Positions 36,088 to 45,524 of a stretch of DNA of 64,000 nt are shown here, piece by piece (position 1 is the stretch's first letter; every line of letters starts with the position of its first letter). The stretch is taken from the NCBI RefSeq assembly GCF_002368095.1, contig NZ_AP018227.1:3443563-3507562 (forward strand). Direction: 5' to 3'. This DNA comes from Calothrix parasitica NIES-267. Its GTDB lineage: Bacteria > Cyanobacteriota > Cyanobacteriia > Cyanobacteriales > Nostocaceae. The position numbers and the translations under genes were made by a program. A model generated the notes under the pieces. It was not told the DNA's origin. It was given only the letters and a program-made list of their open reading frames with translations, and searched no databases.

Positions 36088-37119
36088 TGATTATTTAATC
36101 ACCGCATCTACCTAGCGCAGTAAATTTTGGTAGTTCTGACGAATAGTATAGAGAGTTTCAATAGTATGATATGTTACCCCTGGGTAGGAGTTGCATCTAC
36201 CTTTGTACATATTTTATTTGTTTAAGCAGAAAGTAAGAAATTTGTGTAAATTATGAATTAAAGTTTTATTTATATTTACGATGTATTTAACTATAAAATT
36301 TACGTATTTGTGCTTAACCCAAGCATTTATTGGTACTTAAGTAGCGATTGTCTTTTCTGCTCTTATTTTCGGTTGTAGGATAATTGCTTAATCACATATC
36401 GTGGCAAACTTAGTGAATTATTAATCCTTTTACATATATATTAATCCTTTTACTTATATATTATTTAAACTTATATTCAAACTTAATAAGATTCATTCAA
36501 AAAATCACCTAAGTATTATCCGCAAAATTATAAATTAAAAAGTAATTTACATCTCTTGACATTTAAGACAATTACAAGTAGACCAAAATATTTGAATATT
36601 AGTAGTTTCCAGACAAGAAAAAATAGCCAAAATATACTGGTAATTTTAAAATCGCAATTTCAAAAGTCATAGAGAATTTGCAAGTACGAATAAACTAGGA
36701 ACTTGGAAAAATTAATGCTCGTCTGCAAGGTAGCATAAATCGTAATTTGGAAATTATTTATTCACTACGTTAGCAAGTGTTGCTAAAAACGCAGAGTAAT
36801 TTTGAGATAGTTGTAAAAATCGATGAAATCAGTCAATTTATGGGAACAGTTTTTCCTTTACTTTGCGTCATCAGGGGAAAGAGAATCATCCATACCAGGG
36901 GGAGATTGCTCCGAAACTATTCGTAGTTATTAATTCCTAGCTAGTGATTACCGTCTTTGAGTTGTAATGACTAAAAGCAAATTGACAATCACGATATTTC
37001 AGCATATTTAATGCTGCAAATGTTAAGATATTTTTCTTTCTTCCGGCTTTTTCCCCTTTCCATTAGGGCAATAGGTGGGTTAACAATATGGTGTATGTGT
37101 TTCAAATGATTCAAACGTT
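36088..37119. other. Long AT-rich intergenic region
   Basis: About 1.03 kb between divergent genes. A tandem pair of 20-bp units, TTAATCCTTTTACATATATA with a one-base variant, lies at 36421-36460. I find no RNA gene, no mobile element and no credible small protein gene. It may hold long untranslated leaders for the histidine kinase and the next gene. Confidence 0.5.
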
Positions 37120-37368
37120 ATGCCTAGAAGTGCAAGTGAATACGCAGTATACCTATTAATGGAAAGTGGGCACCGTGAAGAAGTGCGTTTTCCGACAATT
37201 CAAGAGTTTCAGAAGTGGTATAGCGGCGAACTTATGCCCAAATCTGCTTCTGATGACTTTATAAACGTGCCAATAAAAAATATAAGCGGCGAATACATGG
37301 TGCTTCGTCCGTCTCGCGTTGTGGCGATTCGAGTTGAACCGTTATTTAGTTCCAGTATTGAAAGATAG
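37120..37368 (+). CDS. Conserved hypothetical protein
   Basis: Soluble protein of 82 residues that I do not recognise. The composition is balanced, with a beta-like start SEYAVYLLMESGHREEVRF, a helix-like QEFQKWYSGEL and the end MVLRPSRVVAIRVEPLF. It has the look of a small conserved cyanobacterial protein, possibly an RNA- or protein-binding one, but there is no basis for a function. It ends 13 bp before the mltA gene on the same strand, so the two are probably cotranscribed, which would place it with cell wall turnover. Confidence 0.7.
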   Translation: MPRSASEYAVYLLMESGHREEVRFPTIQEFQKWYSGELMPKSASDDFINVPIKNISGEYMVLRPSRVVAIRVEPLFSSSIER

Positions 37369-37381
37369 ATTTACATAAATT

Positions 37382-38698
37382 ATGAGAAAAACCCTTGCTT
37401 TGTTTTCCTTGAGCCTGGGAATTGCTTTAGTTAGCCCGACGCGTTCGGTTTTTGCTCAGGTGCCGATTATGCCACCACCCCCGGTACCCAGTTCTCCTAG
37501 AAGAACAGTACCTCAACAGCGGCCTATCATAATCCCGACCACTCCCAGAACAGCCCCAACGCGACCGCTAATGAGGATAACTCCGGTACCTGCACTAAAA
37601 CCAATTGGGTTATCTAATAACTGTCAACCTAAATCCAAATGTTTGGGTTGGGATGAGCAAATTTTTTGGGGTGGAAAAGGTAAGGGTAAACCGGGTGACC
37701 GCTGGGCGTTAATTAGGTCGATTAATAATAGTTTGAGTTACCTGGAAAAACCTAGCGCTGCTAGAAGGTATGCAAAATATCCCATCAAGGGAATTACCTT
37801 AAACCGCGTGCGTCGTAGTTTGTTACGTTTCCGTCAATTGGTGCGTACATCAAAATCCGCAGCAGAATTGCAAAATGCAGTTAGACGGGAGTTTACGTTT
37901 TACAAATCAACCGGGAACGACGGCAAGGGTACCGTTAAATTTACCGCATATTATAAGCCGGTTTACGAAGCAAGCCGCGTTCGTACCGAAGAGTTCAAGT
38001 ATCCCCTTTATCGACTACCTCCTGACTTTAAACAATGGCAAAAACCACATCCCACAAGGCTAGAACTTGAAGGGAGAGATGGTTTATTAGGTAAAGATAG
38101 CCGTTTAAGTGGGTCAGAACTATTTTGGTTCAAAAACCGGTTTGATGCCTACTTAGTTCATATCCAAGGTTCCGCGCAACTAAAGTTAACTGATGGTACC
38201 GTTACAGGTGTCGGTTATGCTGGCGCAACCGATTATCCTTGGACAAGCATTGGTAGAGCATTACTCAATGACGGAAAAATAACCCAGAAACAAACCACGA
38301 TGCCGGGTATCGTCAACTTTTTCGAGCAAAATCCCCGCGCTATGGACGATTATTTACCGGTTTGGGAGCGTTTTGTTTTCTTTAGAGATAAAGGTAATAT
38401 ACCTGCTATCGGTAGTATTAACCTACCACTGACTCCAGAGCGTTCCATCGCTACAGACAAATCTTTAATGCCTCCCGGTGCGTTAGCATTAGTCAACACA
38501 AGATTTCCTTATGTTGGACGTGGTGGAAGACTAGAGTACCGTCGAGTCAGCCGATTTGTATTAGACCAGGATACTGGTAGTGCGATTAAAACACCTGGAA
38601 GAGTTGATTACTTCATGGGTACCGGAAAAGTAGCCGGTGATAGGGCTGGAGTTACGGGTGGCAATGGGACATTATACTATTTGTTGCTGAAGAGATAA
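37382..38698 (+). CDS. mltA: Murein transglycosylase A
   Basis: Lytic transglycosylase of 438 residues. A signal peptide (residues 1-25, ending SVFAQ) and a proline-rich linker (about 26-75) precede the catalytic region. MltA marks are KFTAYYKPVYEASRVRTEEF, KYPLYRLP, LFWFKNRFDAYLVHIQGSAQ and the C-terminal 3D-type region RFVLDQDTGSAIKTPGRVDY with D409 in the position of the catalytic aspartate, then GTLYYLLLK. It cleaves glycan strands in the periplasm to form anhydro-muropeptides. It follows a small conserved gene by 13 bp. A strong hairpin terminator lies 190 bp downstream. Confidence 0.92.
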   Translation: MRKTLALFSLSLGIALVSPTRSVFAQVPIMPPPPVPSSPRRTVPQQRPIIIPTTPRTAPTRPLMRITPVPALKPIGLSNNCQPKSKCLGWDEQIFWGGKGKGKPGDRWALIRSINNSLSYLEKPSAARRYAKYPIKGITLNRVRRSLLRFRQLVRTSKSAAELQNAVRREFTFYKSTGNDGKGTVKFTAYYKPVYEASRVRTEEFKYPLYRLPPDFKQWQKPHPTRLELEGRDGLLGKDSRLSGSELFWFKNRFDAYLVHIQGSAQLKLTDGTVTGVGYAGATDYPWTSIGRALLNDGKITQKQTTMPGIVNFFEQNPRAMDDYLPVWERFVFFRDKGNIPAIGSINLPLTPERSIATDKSLMPPGALALVNTRFPYVGRGGRLEYRRVSRFVLDQDTGSAIKTPGRVDYFMGTGKVAGDRAGVTGGNGTLYYLLLKR

Positions 38699-38881
38699 AA
38701 ATTGAGGATTGGGAATCGGGGATTGGCTATTGTCTATAGATTACCATTTCCCCAAGCCTGCCGATATCAACCCGTGTACTGTTAAGTCCCTAATTTGCAT
38801 GCAGGAAGCGGTTAATTACCCTAACTATAATTATATTTTGCCTAATCCAATTTAGCTTTACATAAGCTTACCTTTGAAGCT

Positions 38882-38927
38882 AGGAGTGAGAAGTCATGTC
38901 AATTCGTGACTTCTCACTCCTTATTTT
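38882..38927. terminator. Bidirectional hairpin terminator
   Basis: Perfect 15-bp stem AGGAGTGAGAAGTCA / TGACTTCTCACTCCT with a 10-base loop, followed on the plus strand by TATTTTT. It lies between mltA and lpxD. Confidence 0.85.
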
Positions 38928-39180
38928 TATGCATGATTTATGCAATACTTTTCGATATTCTCAAACCGTTATATTTGTCACTTTATAAAATGTCTGGTTA
39001 ATTAATGAAGGTAAATGTATATAGAAAAACCACTTACTATAATTTTTGTTGTTTCTGTTCGTATATGTGCTTAAAATTCCTAGGAATTCCCTATTCCCTT
39101 CCCCTATTGAACAAATTCCCGATTAAAAACGACAACTTAAAAAGCTCCGCAAATAATTATCTATCACTTAAATCAAAAAA

Positions 39181-40224
39181 ATGAAATTCAGCGAAATAGT
39201 CAATAAACTGGGTGAAACTGCCATTGATTCTAGCCTAAATAGCTTCCCAGACCTCGACCCAGAAATTAATGCATTAGCAGCGATTGATGAAGCAACACCT
39301 GGCACTATTAGCTATATAGAAGGTGCTAAATTTGCTAGTGCAATAGATACAACCACTGCTAATGCTTTGGTTTTACCTGCTGATGAATCCTTACATTCAA
39401 AAGCACGGGAAAAAGGAATTGCTTGGATAGCAGCAAAGGAACCACGATTGTTATTCGCTAAAACAATCAATATATTTTATCAACCTTGGCAACCCGTTGC
39501 AGAAATTCATCAAAGCGCTGTAATCCACGAGAGTGCAAAAATTGGTAAGGACGTTTATATTGGTGCCCATGTTGTAATTCAACAAAACGTAGAAATTGGC
39601 GATAACGTCTGCATCCACCCCAACGTCACCATTTACCCAGATGTCAAAATTGGCGATCGCACTATCTTACATGCTAACTGTGCGATTCACGAACGCTCTC
39701 GTATTGGTTCGGATTGCGTGATTCACAGCGGTACGGTGATTGGTGCTGAAGGTTTTGGTTTTGTTCCGACAACAGAAGGCTGGTTCAAAATGGAGCAATC
39801 GGGCTATACAGTTTTAGAAGATAAAGTAGAAATTGGCTCTAATAGTGCAGTTGACCGTCCAGCGGTAGGAGAAACCCGCATCGGTAGCAATACAGTTATT
39901 GATAATTTAGTACAGATAGGACACGGTACGAAAATAGGTTCTGGTTGTGCGATAGCGGGACAATCAGCAACAGCAGGAGGAGTAAAAATCGGCAACCGAG
40001 TTATCTTAGCCGGACAATCAGGAGTTGCTAATCAAGTCAAAATTGGTGATGGTGCGATTGTTTCCGCAAAAGCTGGGGTTCATACTAACGTCTCACCAGG
40101 AGAAATTGTCTCCGGGAACCCAGCAATACCTTACAAAATATATTTAAAATCCTCTGCGATTATTCAAAAATTACCAGAAATTTATCAGTACATCAGGAAG
40201 TTGCAGCGAAAATTTAAGGAATAG
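39181..40224 (+). CDS. lpxD: UDP-3-O-acylglucosamine N-acyltransferase
   Basis: Acyltransferase of lipid A synthesis, 347 residues. The N-terminal domain holds LAAIDEATPGTISYIEGAKF, then a left-handed beta-helix of hexapeptide repeats fills about residues 110-310 (IGKDVYIGAHVVIQQNVEIG, VTIYPDVKIGDRTILHANCA). The catalytic histidine is H248 in DNLVQIGHGTKIGSGCA. The family's EGFGFV and DRP motifs are present (GAEGFGFVP, VDRPAVGETRIG). The acyl donor is acyl-ACP, so it depends on the acpP and fabF products found 4 kb downstream, although the genes are not an operon here. Confidence 0.94.
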   Translation: MKFSEIVNKLGETAIDSSLNSFPDLDPEINALAAIDEATPGTISYIEGAKFASAIDTTTANALVLPADESLHSKAREKGIAWIAAKEPRLLFAKTINIFYQPWQPVAEIHQSAVIHESAKIGKDVYIGAHVVIQQNVEIGDNVCIHPNVTIYPDVKIGDRTILHANCAIHERSRIGSDCVIHSGTVIGAEGFGFVPTTEGWFKMEQSGYTVLEDKVEIGSNSAVDRPAVGETRIGSNTVIDNLVQIGHGTKIGSGCAIAGQSATAGGVKIGNRVILAGQSGVANQVKIGDGAIVSAKAGVHTNVSPGEIVSGNPAIPYKIYLKSSAIIQKLPEIYQYIRKLQRKFKE

Positions 40225-40231
40225 AAGAATT

Positions 40232-40380
40232 CAATTTTGGATTTTGGATTTGGGATTTTGGAATTTGCCTAATTGTCTCTATTTCCCAATAAATTGATGA
40301 CACCCGATTTTGATGCAAGGTCGGGTTTTCAAGCCCAAATAATTAATACTTCCTAACTCCTAACTCCTAATTTCTACTTT
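40232..40380 (+). repeat. Repeat runs (ATTTTGG and CCTAACT)
   Basis: An ATTTTGG heptamer run at 40237-40265 and a TCCTAAC run at 40350-40374, between convergent lpxD and the dioxygenase gene. Confidence 0.75.
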
Positions 40381-40386
40381 CTTTAT

Positions 40387-41286
40387 TCAAGAATAACGAA
40401 TTTGTAGAATTAAACGGTTGCTATTTGTTGGTAGCTTTAATCGATGAATACAGGATGGGTCTTGGAAGAATCCAAATCCAGCATTTCCTGTAATCGTCAG
40501 TTGTTCGGAACGGTCATAATAACGCCATACATCTGCTTCTTTTTGGATATTTGACCGCAAAAGCATTTTTAAAGGTTTGCGATTGTGGGACTTTTTTATC
40601 ATGATATGAGGACCTGTATTTTCGTCTACGTCGGTGATAAAAAAACTCACAGTTACAAAATTCAATCCAGCCACATCATAATGAAAATTAGTAGGTGGAT
40701 AAAGTTTCTGAATTTCAAGTTCATCTAAATCGGAAGCAAAGCTCCAGGTCAGATGACGAGTTATCAAAGTTGGATAATAACCGAGATATTTTCGAGCAAT
40801 TTCAATCAACATCTCATCCGAGACAATTGTATCCACGATGGGACATTTATCAATATTGCTGACCAGTCCGCGCATTACTCTTCTATCTTTACCATTTAAG
40901 CGTCCGTTTCTGATATCCGAAGCCAAGAAAAAGCCATCATGTTTGGGTTCGGTGCAGAGATTATAATCAGCAAATGAGCGAATTGTTTTTACAGCATCTT
41001 CCTTTAAACTTAATCCCAAATGTACTCCAGTTTTACGAACATTATCTACACATTGATTAACTTGAACTGGTAAAACTGCTGAAATTCTACTAACATTTAA
41101 TCGCTCTTGGTAAAACTGCGAGTTAAATTGCTGCAACTGATTTTGATATATGCTGTATCCACGACGAACAGTTTTGAATCTTCCTAAAGCTTGCCACCGT
41201 TTGCTTTTATTAATTCTTTTCGCAAAATCATTGTTTTCTTTAAGTTGATTTTTTTGCTTTTTTAACTGAATTAATGCAACTGTCAT
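40387..41286 (-). CDS. Phytanoyl-CoA dioxygenase-like Fe(II)/2-oxoglutarate oxygenase
   Basis: Protein of about 299 residues with the jelly-roll oxygenase pattern. The facial triad is visible as H202 and D204 in FHYDVAG and H281 in SCIHRLKLP, and an arginine for 2-oxoglutarate follows in NRLILQIRY. A GPHIMIKKSHNRK segment between them is typical of PhyH proteins. A GTG start is possible at 41322, which would add 12 hydrophobic residues; I prefer the ATG at 41286. The substrate is unknown. The N-terminal 60 residues are basic and helical. It has no operon partner and a kilobase of repeats lies upstream. Confidence 0.82.
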   Translation of the reverse strand: MTVALIQLKKQKNQLKENNDFAKRINKSKRWQALGRFKTVRRGYSIYQNQLQQFNSQFYQERLNVSRISAVLPVQVNQCVDNVRKTGVHLGLSLKEDAVKTIRSFADYNLCTEPKHDGFFLASDIRNGRLNGKDRRVMRGLVSNIDKCPIVDTIVSDEMLIEIARKYLGYYPTLITRHLTWSFASDLDELEIQKLYPPTNFHYDVAGLNFVTVSFFITDVDENTGPHIMIKKSHNRKPLKMLLRSNIQKEADVWRYYDRSEQLTITGNAGFGFFQDPSCIHRLKLPTNSNRLILQIRYS

Positions 41287-41322
41287 AGCTATTTTCAAAA
41301 TTAAAATAGGTGAATTTATCAC

Positions 41323-41699
41323 TGCATAAATTACGCAGCGATTCAGCGACCATATTCAAGGGACTATTAGTGGAATTTCTTAATCAATTATGGTGTCTGA
41401 GTAATTTCTACAATGGCATATTTTTTTTAATTTAGACAGCTGTTGAATATGCTTATGTTTATTATATTTTTTTCATTAAATCTGAATACATTTTCTTATT
41501 AATTTCGTATATTTGTATATTTAATAAAGTTGTATTCATATTAGTTTTATCTAAATATTTTGATAAATAGTCTATTGTTTTCCGGAATCAGGATAATCTT
41601 AAATTCAGGAAGATAAAGAAAAATATTAATACTGAAAAAATATAAATTTCTGTGAATAAATTAGTAGAAAATTTTATTAGGCATCAAACTTTAAAGATA
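41323..41699. other. AT-rich intergenic region, nothing recognised
   Basis: About 375 bp of very AT-rich sequence upstream of the dioxygenase gene. It should contain its promoter. I see no repeat family member or gene. Confidence 0.5.
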
Positions 41700-41829
41700 T
41701 TAGGACTTACGCAAAAGTAACGTAATTGCGTCATTACGAGCGACAGCGACGTAATCTCTCGAAGCCTTGGGATTGCTTCCCTACACGTAGTGACCGTCGC
41801 AATGACAATTTTGCTTTGCGTAAGTCCTA
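41700..41829. mobile_element. MITE-like element, copy 2 (family A, inverted)
   Basis: About 130 bp with ends TTAGGACTTACGC and GCGTAAGTCCTA. The interior reads as the reverse complement of the copy at 10276-10408, with GCGACAGCGACGTAATCTCT and GGGATTGCTTCCCTACAC conserved between them. No gene inside. Confidence 0.85.
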
Positions 41830-41832
41830 GGT

Positions 41833-41937
41833 ATATAGCAATCCTAAATTATTCATAAGATTTTATAAACCCGGCTTTTTAGAAAAACCGGGTTTATGGC
41901 ACCTAGCTTTCTTACGAATCATCTAAAATTGCTATAT
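41833..41937. repeat. Family B palindromic element, copy 2
   Basis: ATATAG and CTATAT ends, about 105 bp, with AAACCCGGCTTTTT and AAAACCGGGTTT forming the inner hairpin. As in the copy at 10411, it begins three to four bases after a MITE copy. Confidence 0.8.
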
Positions 41938-41966
41938 GATTAAATGATATTTTAGATTTATAAATA

Positions 41967-42251
41967 ATGGATACAATTAGTTTTGGAATAAGTTTATTTA
42001 TCATTCCATTAGGATTAATAATATAGTCGTAGAAAGCACTTTTAGCCTATGTTTTAATAATTGGATTGCCTGTAAGTTGATTTTGGATTAATTATTTTTA
42101 TGAGACATTACAGCCAGATTACAGAGGTCTGGGAGGATCAGCTGCTTTCGGTCTTACATTTATCTCAATTTTTACCTTTTTTTTCGTATTTGGAATCGCT
42201 TTAAGTATTTTATTAGTAGTCTTATATAGAATAATTAAATTCCGTAGATAA
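41967..42251 (+). pseudogene. Decayed small membrane protein gene with three in-frame stops
   Basis: One reading frame from ATG 41967 to TAA 42251 (95 codons) gives a coherent membrane protein interrupted by stop codons at positions 20 (TAG), 22 (TAG) and 38 (TGA). Pieces are MDTISFGISLFIIPLGLII, KALLAYVLIIGLPVS and, after the third stop, FWINYFYETLQPDYRGLGGS then AAFGLTFISIFTFFFVFGIA and LSILLVVLYRIIKFRR. Three hydrophobic segments and a positively charged end are consistent across the stops. I infer a recently inactivated gene; the intact homologue is unknown to me. Confidence 0.6.
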
Positions 42252-42309
42252 TAATTTGATTATGAAATGAATTTGTAGAGGCGTGATTTATTTGAAATGC
42301 GATGTATTT

Positions 42310-42331
42310 GAGACGCGATTTATCGCGTCTC
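42310..42331. repeat. Family F palindrome (GAGACGCGATTTATCGCGTCTC)
   Basis: Perfect palindrome with stem GAGACGCGAT/ATCGCGTCTC, just downstream of the HdrB-like gene's stop codon, where it could stop transcription. Confidence 0.7.
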
Positions 42332-42339
42332 TACATGAT

Positions 42340-43230
42340 TTAAAATCCTAATTTCTCCAAAACTGGCTTTGTAGAAACAATATGTCTTTGTAAACCTAGT
42401 TCTTTAGGACTCACACCCAACGCTAAAGCGATTAATTGCGGTAAATGCAATACCGGTAAACCTAAACTGCGTCCGATAGTTTTTTCCACCTCTGGCTGAC
42501 GGGAATCTAAATTAAGGTGACACAAAGGACAAGGTGTAACCAAACAATCCGCACCTGCTTCTATGGCCTCGGAAATATTTTTACCTGCCATTTGAAAAGA
42601 TTGGGTAGTAGCATAGCTAGAAAGAGGCCACCCGCAACATTTTGTCCGACCTTGATAATAAATAGGTGTTGCACCTACTGTACGAAAAACATTTTCCATC
42701 GCTTCTGGTTTAAAAGGGTCATCAAGCGGCATGTTTTGACCGCGCAATAAATAGCAGCCATAGAAAGCAGCGCATTTAAGATTAGTTAATTTTTTCGTGA
42801 CCCGTTTTTTAATTTCTTCCAAACCATAATCGTTTACCAAAGCATAAAGAATATGTCTAACTTCGGTACTTCCGCGATAAGGCGAACAGCTTTCTTTTTG
42901 CAACAAACTGTTAACTTTATTTAAGTAATCAGGATTGCTTTTTTCACAAGCTTTAAGACGCTCATCGACATGACCGATAACACCTTGACAGGTGCTGCAA
43001 TGAGTTAATAAAGGCAGGTTTAATTCTTCTGCTAAAGAAATGTTTCTGGCATTGACAGTATCTTCTAATAATTGAGAATCTTCCTTAAAAGTACCGGAAC
43101 CGCAACAAGCTGCTTTTTTTAGTTCAATAAGTTCAATATCCAAAGCTTCGGATAGAGCTATGGTAGAAGAATGCAGTTCTCGGCAAGCACCTTGAGCGAC
43201 ACAACCTGGAAAATAAGCGTATTTGAGCAT
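42340..43230 (-). CDS. HdrB-like cysteine-rich (CCG domain) oxidoreductase subunit
   Basis: Protein of 296 residues with two cysteine-rich CCG domains of the heterodisulfide reductase subunit B type. The first shows FPGCVAQG, then ELKKAACCGSG and LTHCSTCQG; the second shows FYGCYLLRG, then RTKCCGWPLSS and VTPCPLCHLN. These cysteines bind noncubane [4Fe-4S] clusters in known relatives. Cyanobacteria are not methanogens, so the partner is probably a succinate dehydrogenase-like or other electron-transfer complex. It stands alone; no HdrA or HdrC is adjacent. Confidence 0.88.
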   Translation of the reverse strand: MLKYAYFPGCVAQGACRELHSSTIALSEALDIELIELKKAACCGSGTFKEDSQLLEDTVNARNISLAEELNLPLLTHCSTCQGVIGHVDERLKACEKSNPDYLNKVNSLLQKESCSPYRGSTEVRHILYALVNDYGLEEIKKRVTKKLTNLKCAAFYGCYLLRGQNMPLDDPFKPEAMENVFRTVGATPIYYQGRTKCCGWPLSSYATTQSFQMAGKNISEAIEAGADCLVTPCPLCHLNLDSRQPEVEKTIGRSLGLPVLHLPQLIALALGVSPKELGLQRHIVSTKPVLEKLGF

Positions 43231-43734
43231 TTGCAGTTTGATTGCGATTTGATTAATTCAAAAAACGGAAAGTTGAAAAAAGTTGAAATTTAATAGGAGA
43301 TTTTCTTCTCCCGAGACATTCTAAGACCAGGGACAACTTTAAGCATTAAGCACGAAGTTAAGCTTACTCTATTAATCTGGATGCTGGTATGGTATGAAGT
43401 TGTTAATTCTTAATGATTGTTAAATGTCTTTCGTCCGAGCATCTACTTTATCTGATATCTTAAACCAGACGCAAAACCTGGTTTTTTAATTGTTGTTGAG
43501 TTCGGGGTGTCGCAGCAGGAACGTTTTATCTAAAGTTACTCATAATAAGCGACAATTTGAGCGTGGATGTACCTTTGTCTTTATTCGCATTCAAGGGAAA
43601 AAAGCGTAAAAATTGCAGTCATGGAAACATATATATCGTGTATGAGACCACGCTTTCCGATAAGATGTATATGCTCAAAAAAGGTCAAATCCATACAGAG
43701 CAAAAATAAGCAACCTTTAGAGGTATTTTAATCA
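43231..43734. other. Intergenic region upstream of acpP
   Basis: About 500 bp. A terminator-like hairpin AAACCAG-ACGCAAAAC-CTGGTTT followed by TTT lies at about 43463-43488 on the plus strand, with no gene reading into it. Otherwise I see only the acpP leader, ending in a TTTAGAGG ribosome site about 10 bases before the ATG. Confidence 0.5.
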
Positions 43735-43986
43735 ATGAGCCAAGCGGAAATTTTTGAGAAAGTCAAGAAAATCGTTGCCGAACAGTTGGGTGTTGAGGAT
43801 GAGAAAATCACCCCCAATGCTAATTTCGCGAATGACTTAGGGGCTGATTCTTTGGATACGGTAGAACTGGTAATGGCTTTGGAAGAAGAATTTGATATTG
43901 AAATTCCTGACGAAGCCGCTGAAAAAATTACTACAGTTCAAGAGGCTGTTGACTACATTAATAGCAAAGTCGCCGCATCTGCCTAG
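43735..43986 (+). CDS. acpP: Acyl carrier protein
   Basis: Fatty acid synthesis carrier of 83 residues. The phosphopantetheine site is S39 in [19 protein letters not shown], and the acidic helices and the closing [11 protein letters not shown] are typical. A good AGAGG ribosome site precedes the ATG. It carries growing acyl chains to FabF (next gene), LpxD and others. The fabF gene begins 184 bp downstream on the same strand, with a hairpin between, so expression may be partly uncoupled as is useful for a very abundant protein. Confidence 0.97.
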   Translation: MSQAEIFEKVKKIVAEQLGVEDEKITPNANFANDLGADSLDTVELVMALEEEFDIEIPDEAAEKITTVQEAVDYINSKVAASA

Positions 43987-44041
43987 CATAGCGAATATAG
44001 ATAATAGATAATTAGGGATTGGGGAACAGGAACGGTAAAAA

Positions 44042-44073
44042 GTTAGCACAAAAAGCTTTTTTGTCTCGCTAAC
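44042..44073 (+). terminator. Hairpin between acpP and fabF
   Basis: GTTAGC and GCTAAC enclose ACAAAAAGCTTTTTTGT, itself self-complementary. It lacks a long T tract and may act as a weak terminator or processing stem that lowers fabF relative to acpP. Confidence 0.55.
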
Positions 44074-44169
44074 TATTACAATTTTCTTATCCCTAGTTCC
44101 TAATTTCCGATTTACAATTTCCTATGTGTTGATCTGCGGTTTCCTGGTCGAGCCACCATAACTATCATC

Positions 44170-45420
44170 ATGACAGAATTTAAACGTAAGCGCGTTGTTG
44201 TAACTGGTGTTGGCGCGATTACACCGATTGGTAATACACCAGAAGAATATTGGGAAGGATTAAGCAGCGGTCGTAATGGTATTGGTGAAATAACTTTATT
44301 TGATGCCTCACGCCATGATTGCCGCATCGCTGGTGAGGTGAAGGACTTTGACCCGCACGAGTACATGGACCGTAAAGAAGCCAAGCGCATGGCTCGGTTT
44401 GCTCAATTTGGAGTTTCGGCAGCTAAACAAGCTCTTGCGGACGCGCAATTAGTTATCAATGACCTGAATGCCGAACAAGTAGGTATTATGCTTGGTTCTG
44501 GTATTGGCGGTCTCAAGGTGATGGAGGAGCAGCAAGTTGTCTATATGAATCGCGGACCTAGCCGTTGTAGTCCGTTTATGGTGCCGATGATGATTGCTAA
44601 TATGGCTGCTGGATTGACAGCAATTCATGTCGGTGCTAAAGGTCCTAACTCTTGCCCGGTGACTGCTTGTGCGGCGGGTTCTAATGCTATCGGCGATGCT
44701 TTTCGGATTATTCAAGACGGATATGCTCAAGCAATGATTTGTGGCGGATGTGAAGCGGCAATTACACCATTGTCAATTGCTGGTTTTGCTTCAGCTAGAA
44801 CGCTTTCGCTCCTTAATGATGACCCTAAGAGAGCTAGTCGTCCGTTTGACAAAGACCGCAGTGGTTTTGTCATGGGGGAAGGTGCAGGGATTTTGATTCT
44901 TGAAGAACTCGAACATGCTGTGAGTCGTGGAGCCAAAATTTACGCGGAAATGATTGGCTATGGGATGACTTGTGATGCCTATCATATGACTTCACCAGTA
45001 CCCGGTGGAAAAGGAGCCGCTAGAGCCATACAGTTGGCACTTAAAGATGGCGGAATTACTCCGGAAATGGTTACTTATATCAACGCTCATGGTACTAGCA
45101 CTCCGGTAAATGACCCCACCGAAACTGCTGCCATGAAAGAAGCCTTGGGAGAACATGCTCGTAAAATCGCCATTAGTTCTACCAAATCTATGACCGGTCA
45201 TCTTTTGGGCGGTTCTGGAGGTATCGAAGGTGTGGCAACGGTATTAGCTATTGCCAACAATCGAGTTCCACCAACTATCAATTTGGATAATCCTGACCCC
45301 GAATGCGATTTGGATTATATTCCTCACGAAAGTCGCGCTCTAGATATTCAAATAGCGCTATCTAATTCTTTTGGTTTTGGCGGCCACAATGTGACCCTAG
45401 CCTTTAAGAATTTTGTTTAA
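44170..45420 (+). CDS. fabF: 3-oxoacyl-ACP synthase II
   Basis: Elongating condensing enzyme of 416 residues. The catalytic triad is C167 (TACAAGSNAIG), H307 (NAHGTSTPVND) and H344 (KSMTGHLLGGSGG), with K339 before it. The start RVVVTGVGAITPIGNTPEEY and the end SNSFGFGGHNVTLAF are family standard. It condenses malonyl-ACP with acyl-ACP, and in bacteria FabF also adjusts chain unsaturation with temperature. It follows acpP; tkt follows after a structured spacer, an order common in cyanobacteria. Confidence 0.97.
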   Translation: MTEFKRKRVVVTGVGAITPIGNTPEEYWEGLSSGRNGIGEITLFDASRHDCRIAGEVKDFDPHEYMDRKEAKRMARFAQFGVSAAKQALADAQLVINDLNAEQVGIMLGSGIGGLKVMEEQQVVYMNRGPSRCSPFMVPMMIANMAAGLTAIHVGAKGPNSCPVTACAAGSNAIGDAFRIIQDGYAQAMICGGCEAAITPLSIAGFASARTLSLLNDDPKRASRPFDKDRSGFVMGEGAGILILEELEHAVSRGAKIYAEMIGYGMTCDAYHMTSPVPGGKGAARAIQLALKDGGITPEMVTYINAHGTSTPVNDPTETAAMKEALGEHARKIAISSTKSMTGHLLGGSGGIEGVATVLAIANNRVPPTINLDNPDPECDLDYIPHESRALDIQIALSNSFGFGGHNVTLAFKNFV

Positions 45421-45524
45421 CGAAGGAATAATGAAGTATGAAGTAGCATTGACAAAATTCATTCTTCATCCTTCATTCTTCATCTTTAATACTTACCTTT
45501 TGCGCTTTGTGCGGGGAGATAATT

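Noticed and set aside
41967-42251. Stop-codon recoding (selenocysteine or read-through)
   Set aside because: There are three stops of two types within 19 codons and no selenocysteine machinery or insertion hairpin in sight; decay is simpler.
43463-43488. Terminator for a missed gene upstream of acpP
   Set aside because: The hairpin is present, but no plus-strand gene reads into it; it is left as a note on the acpP leader.
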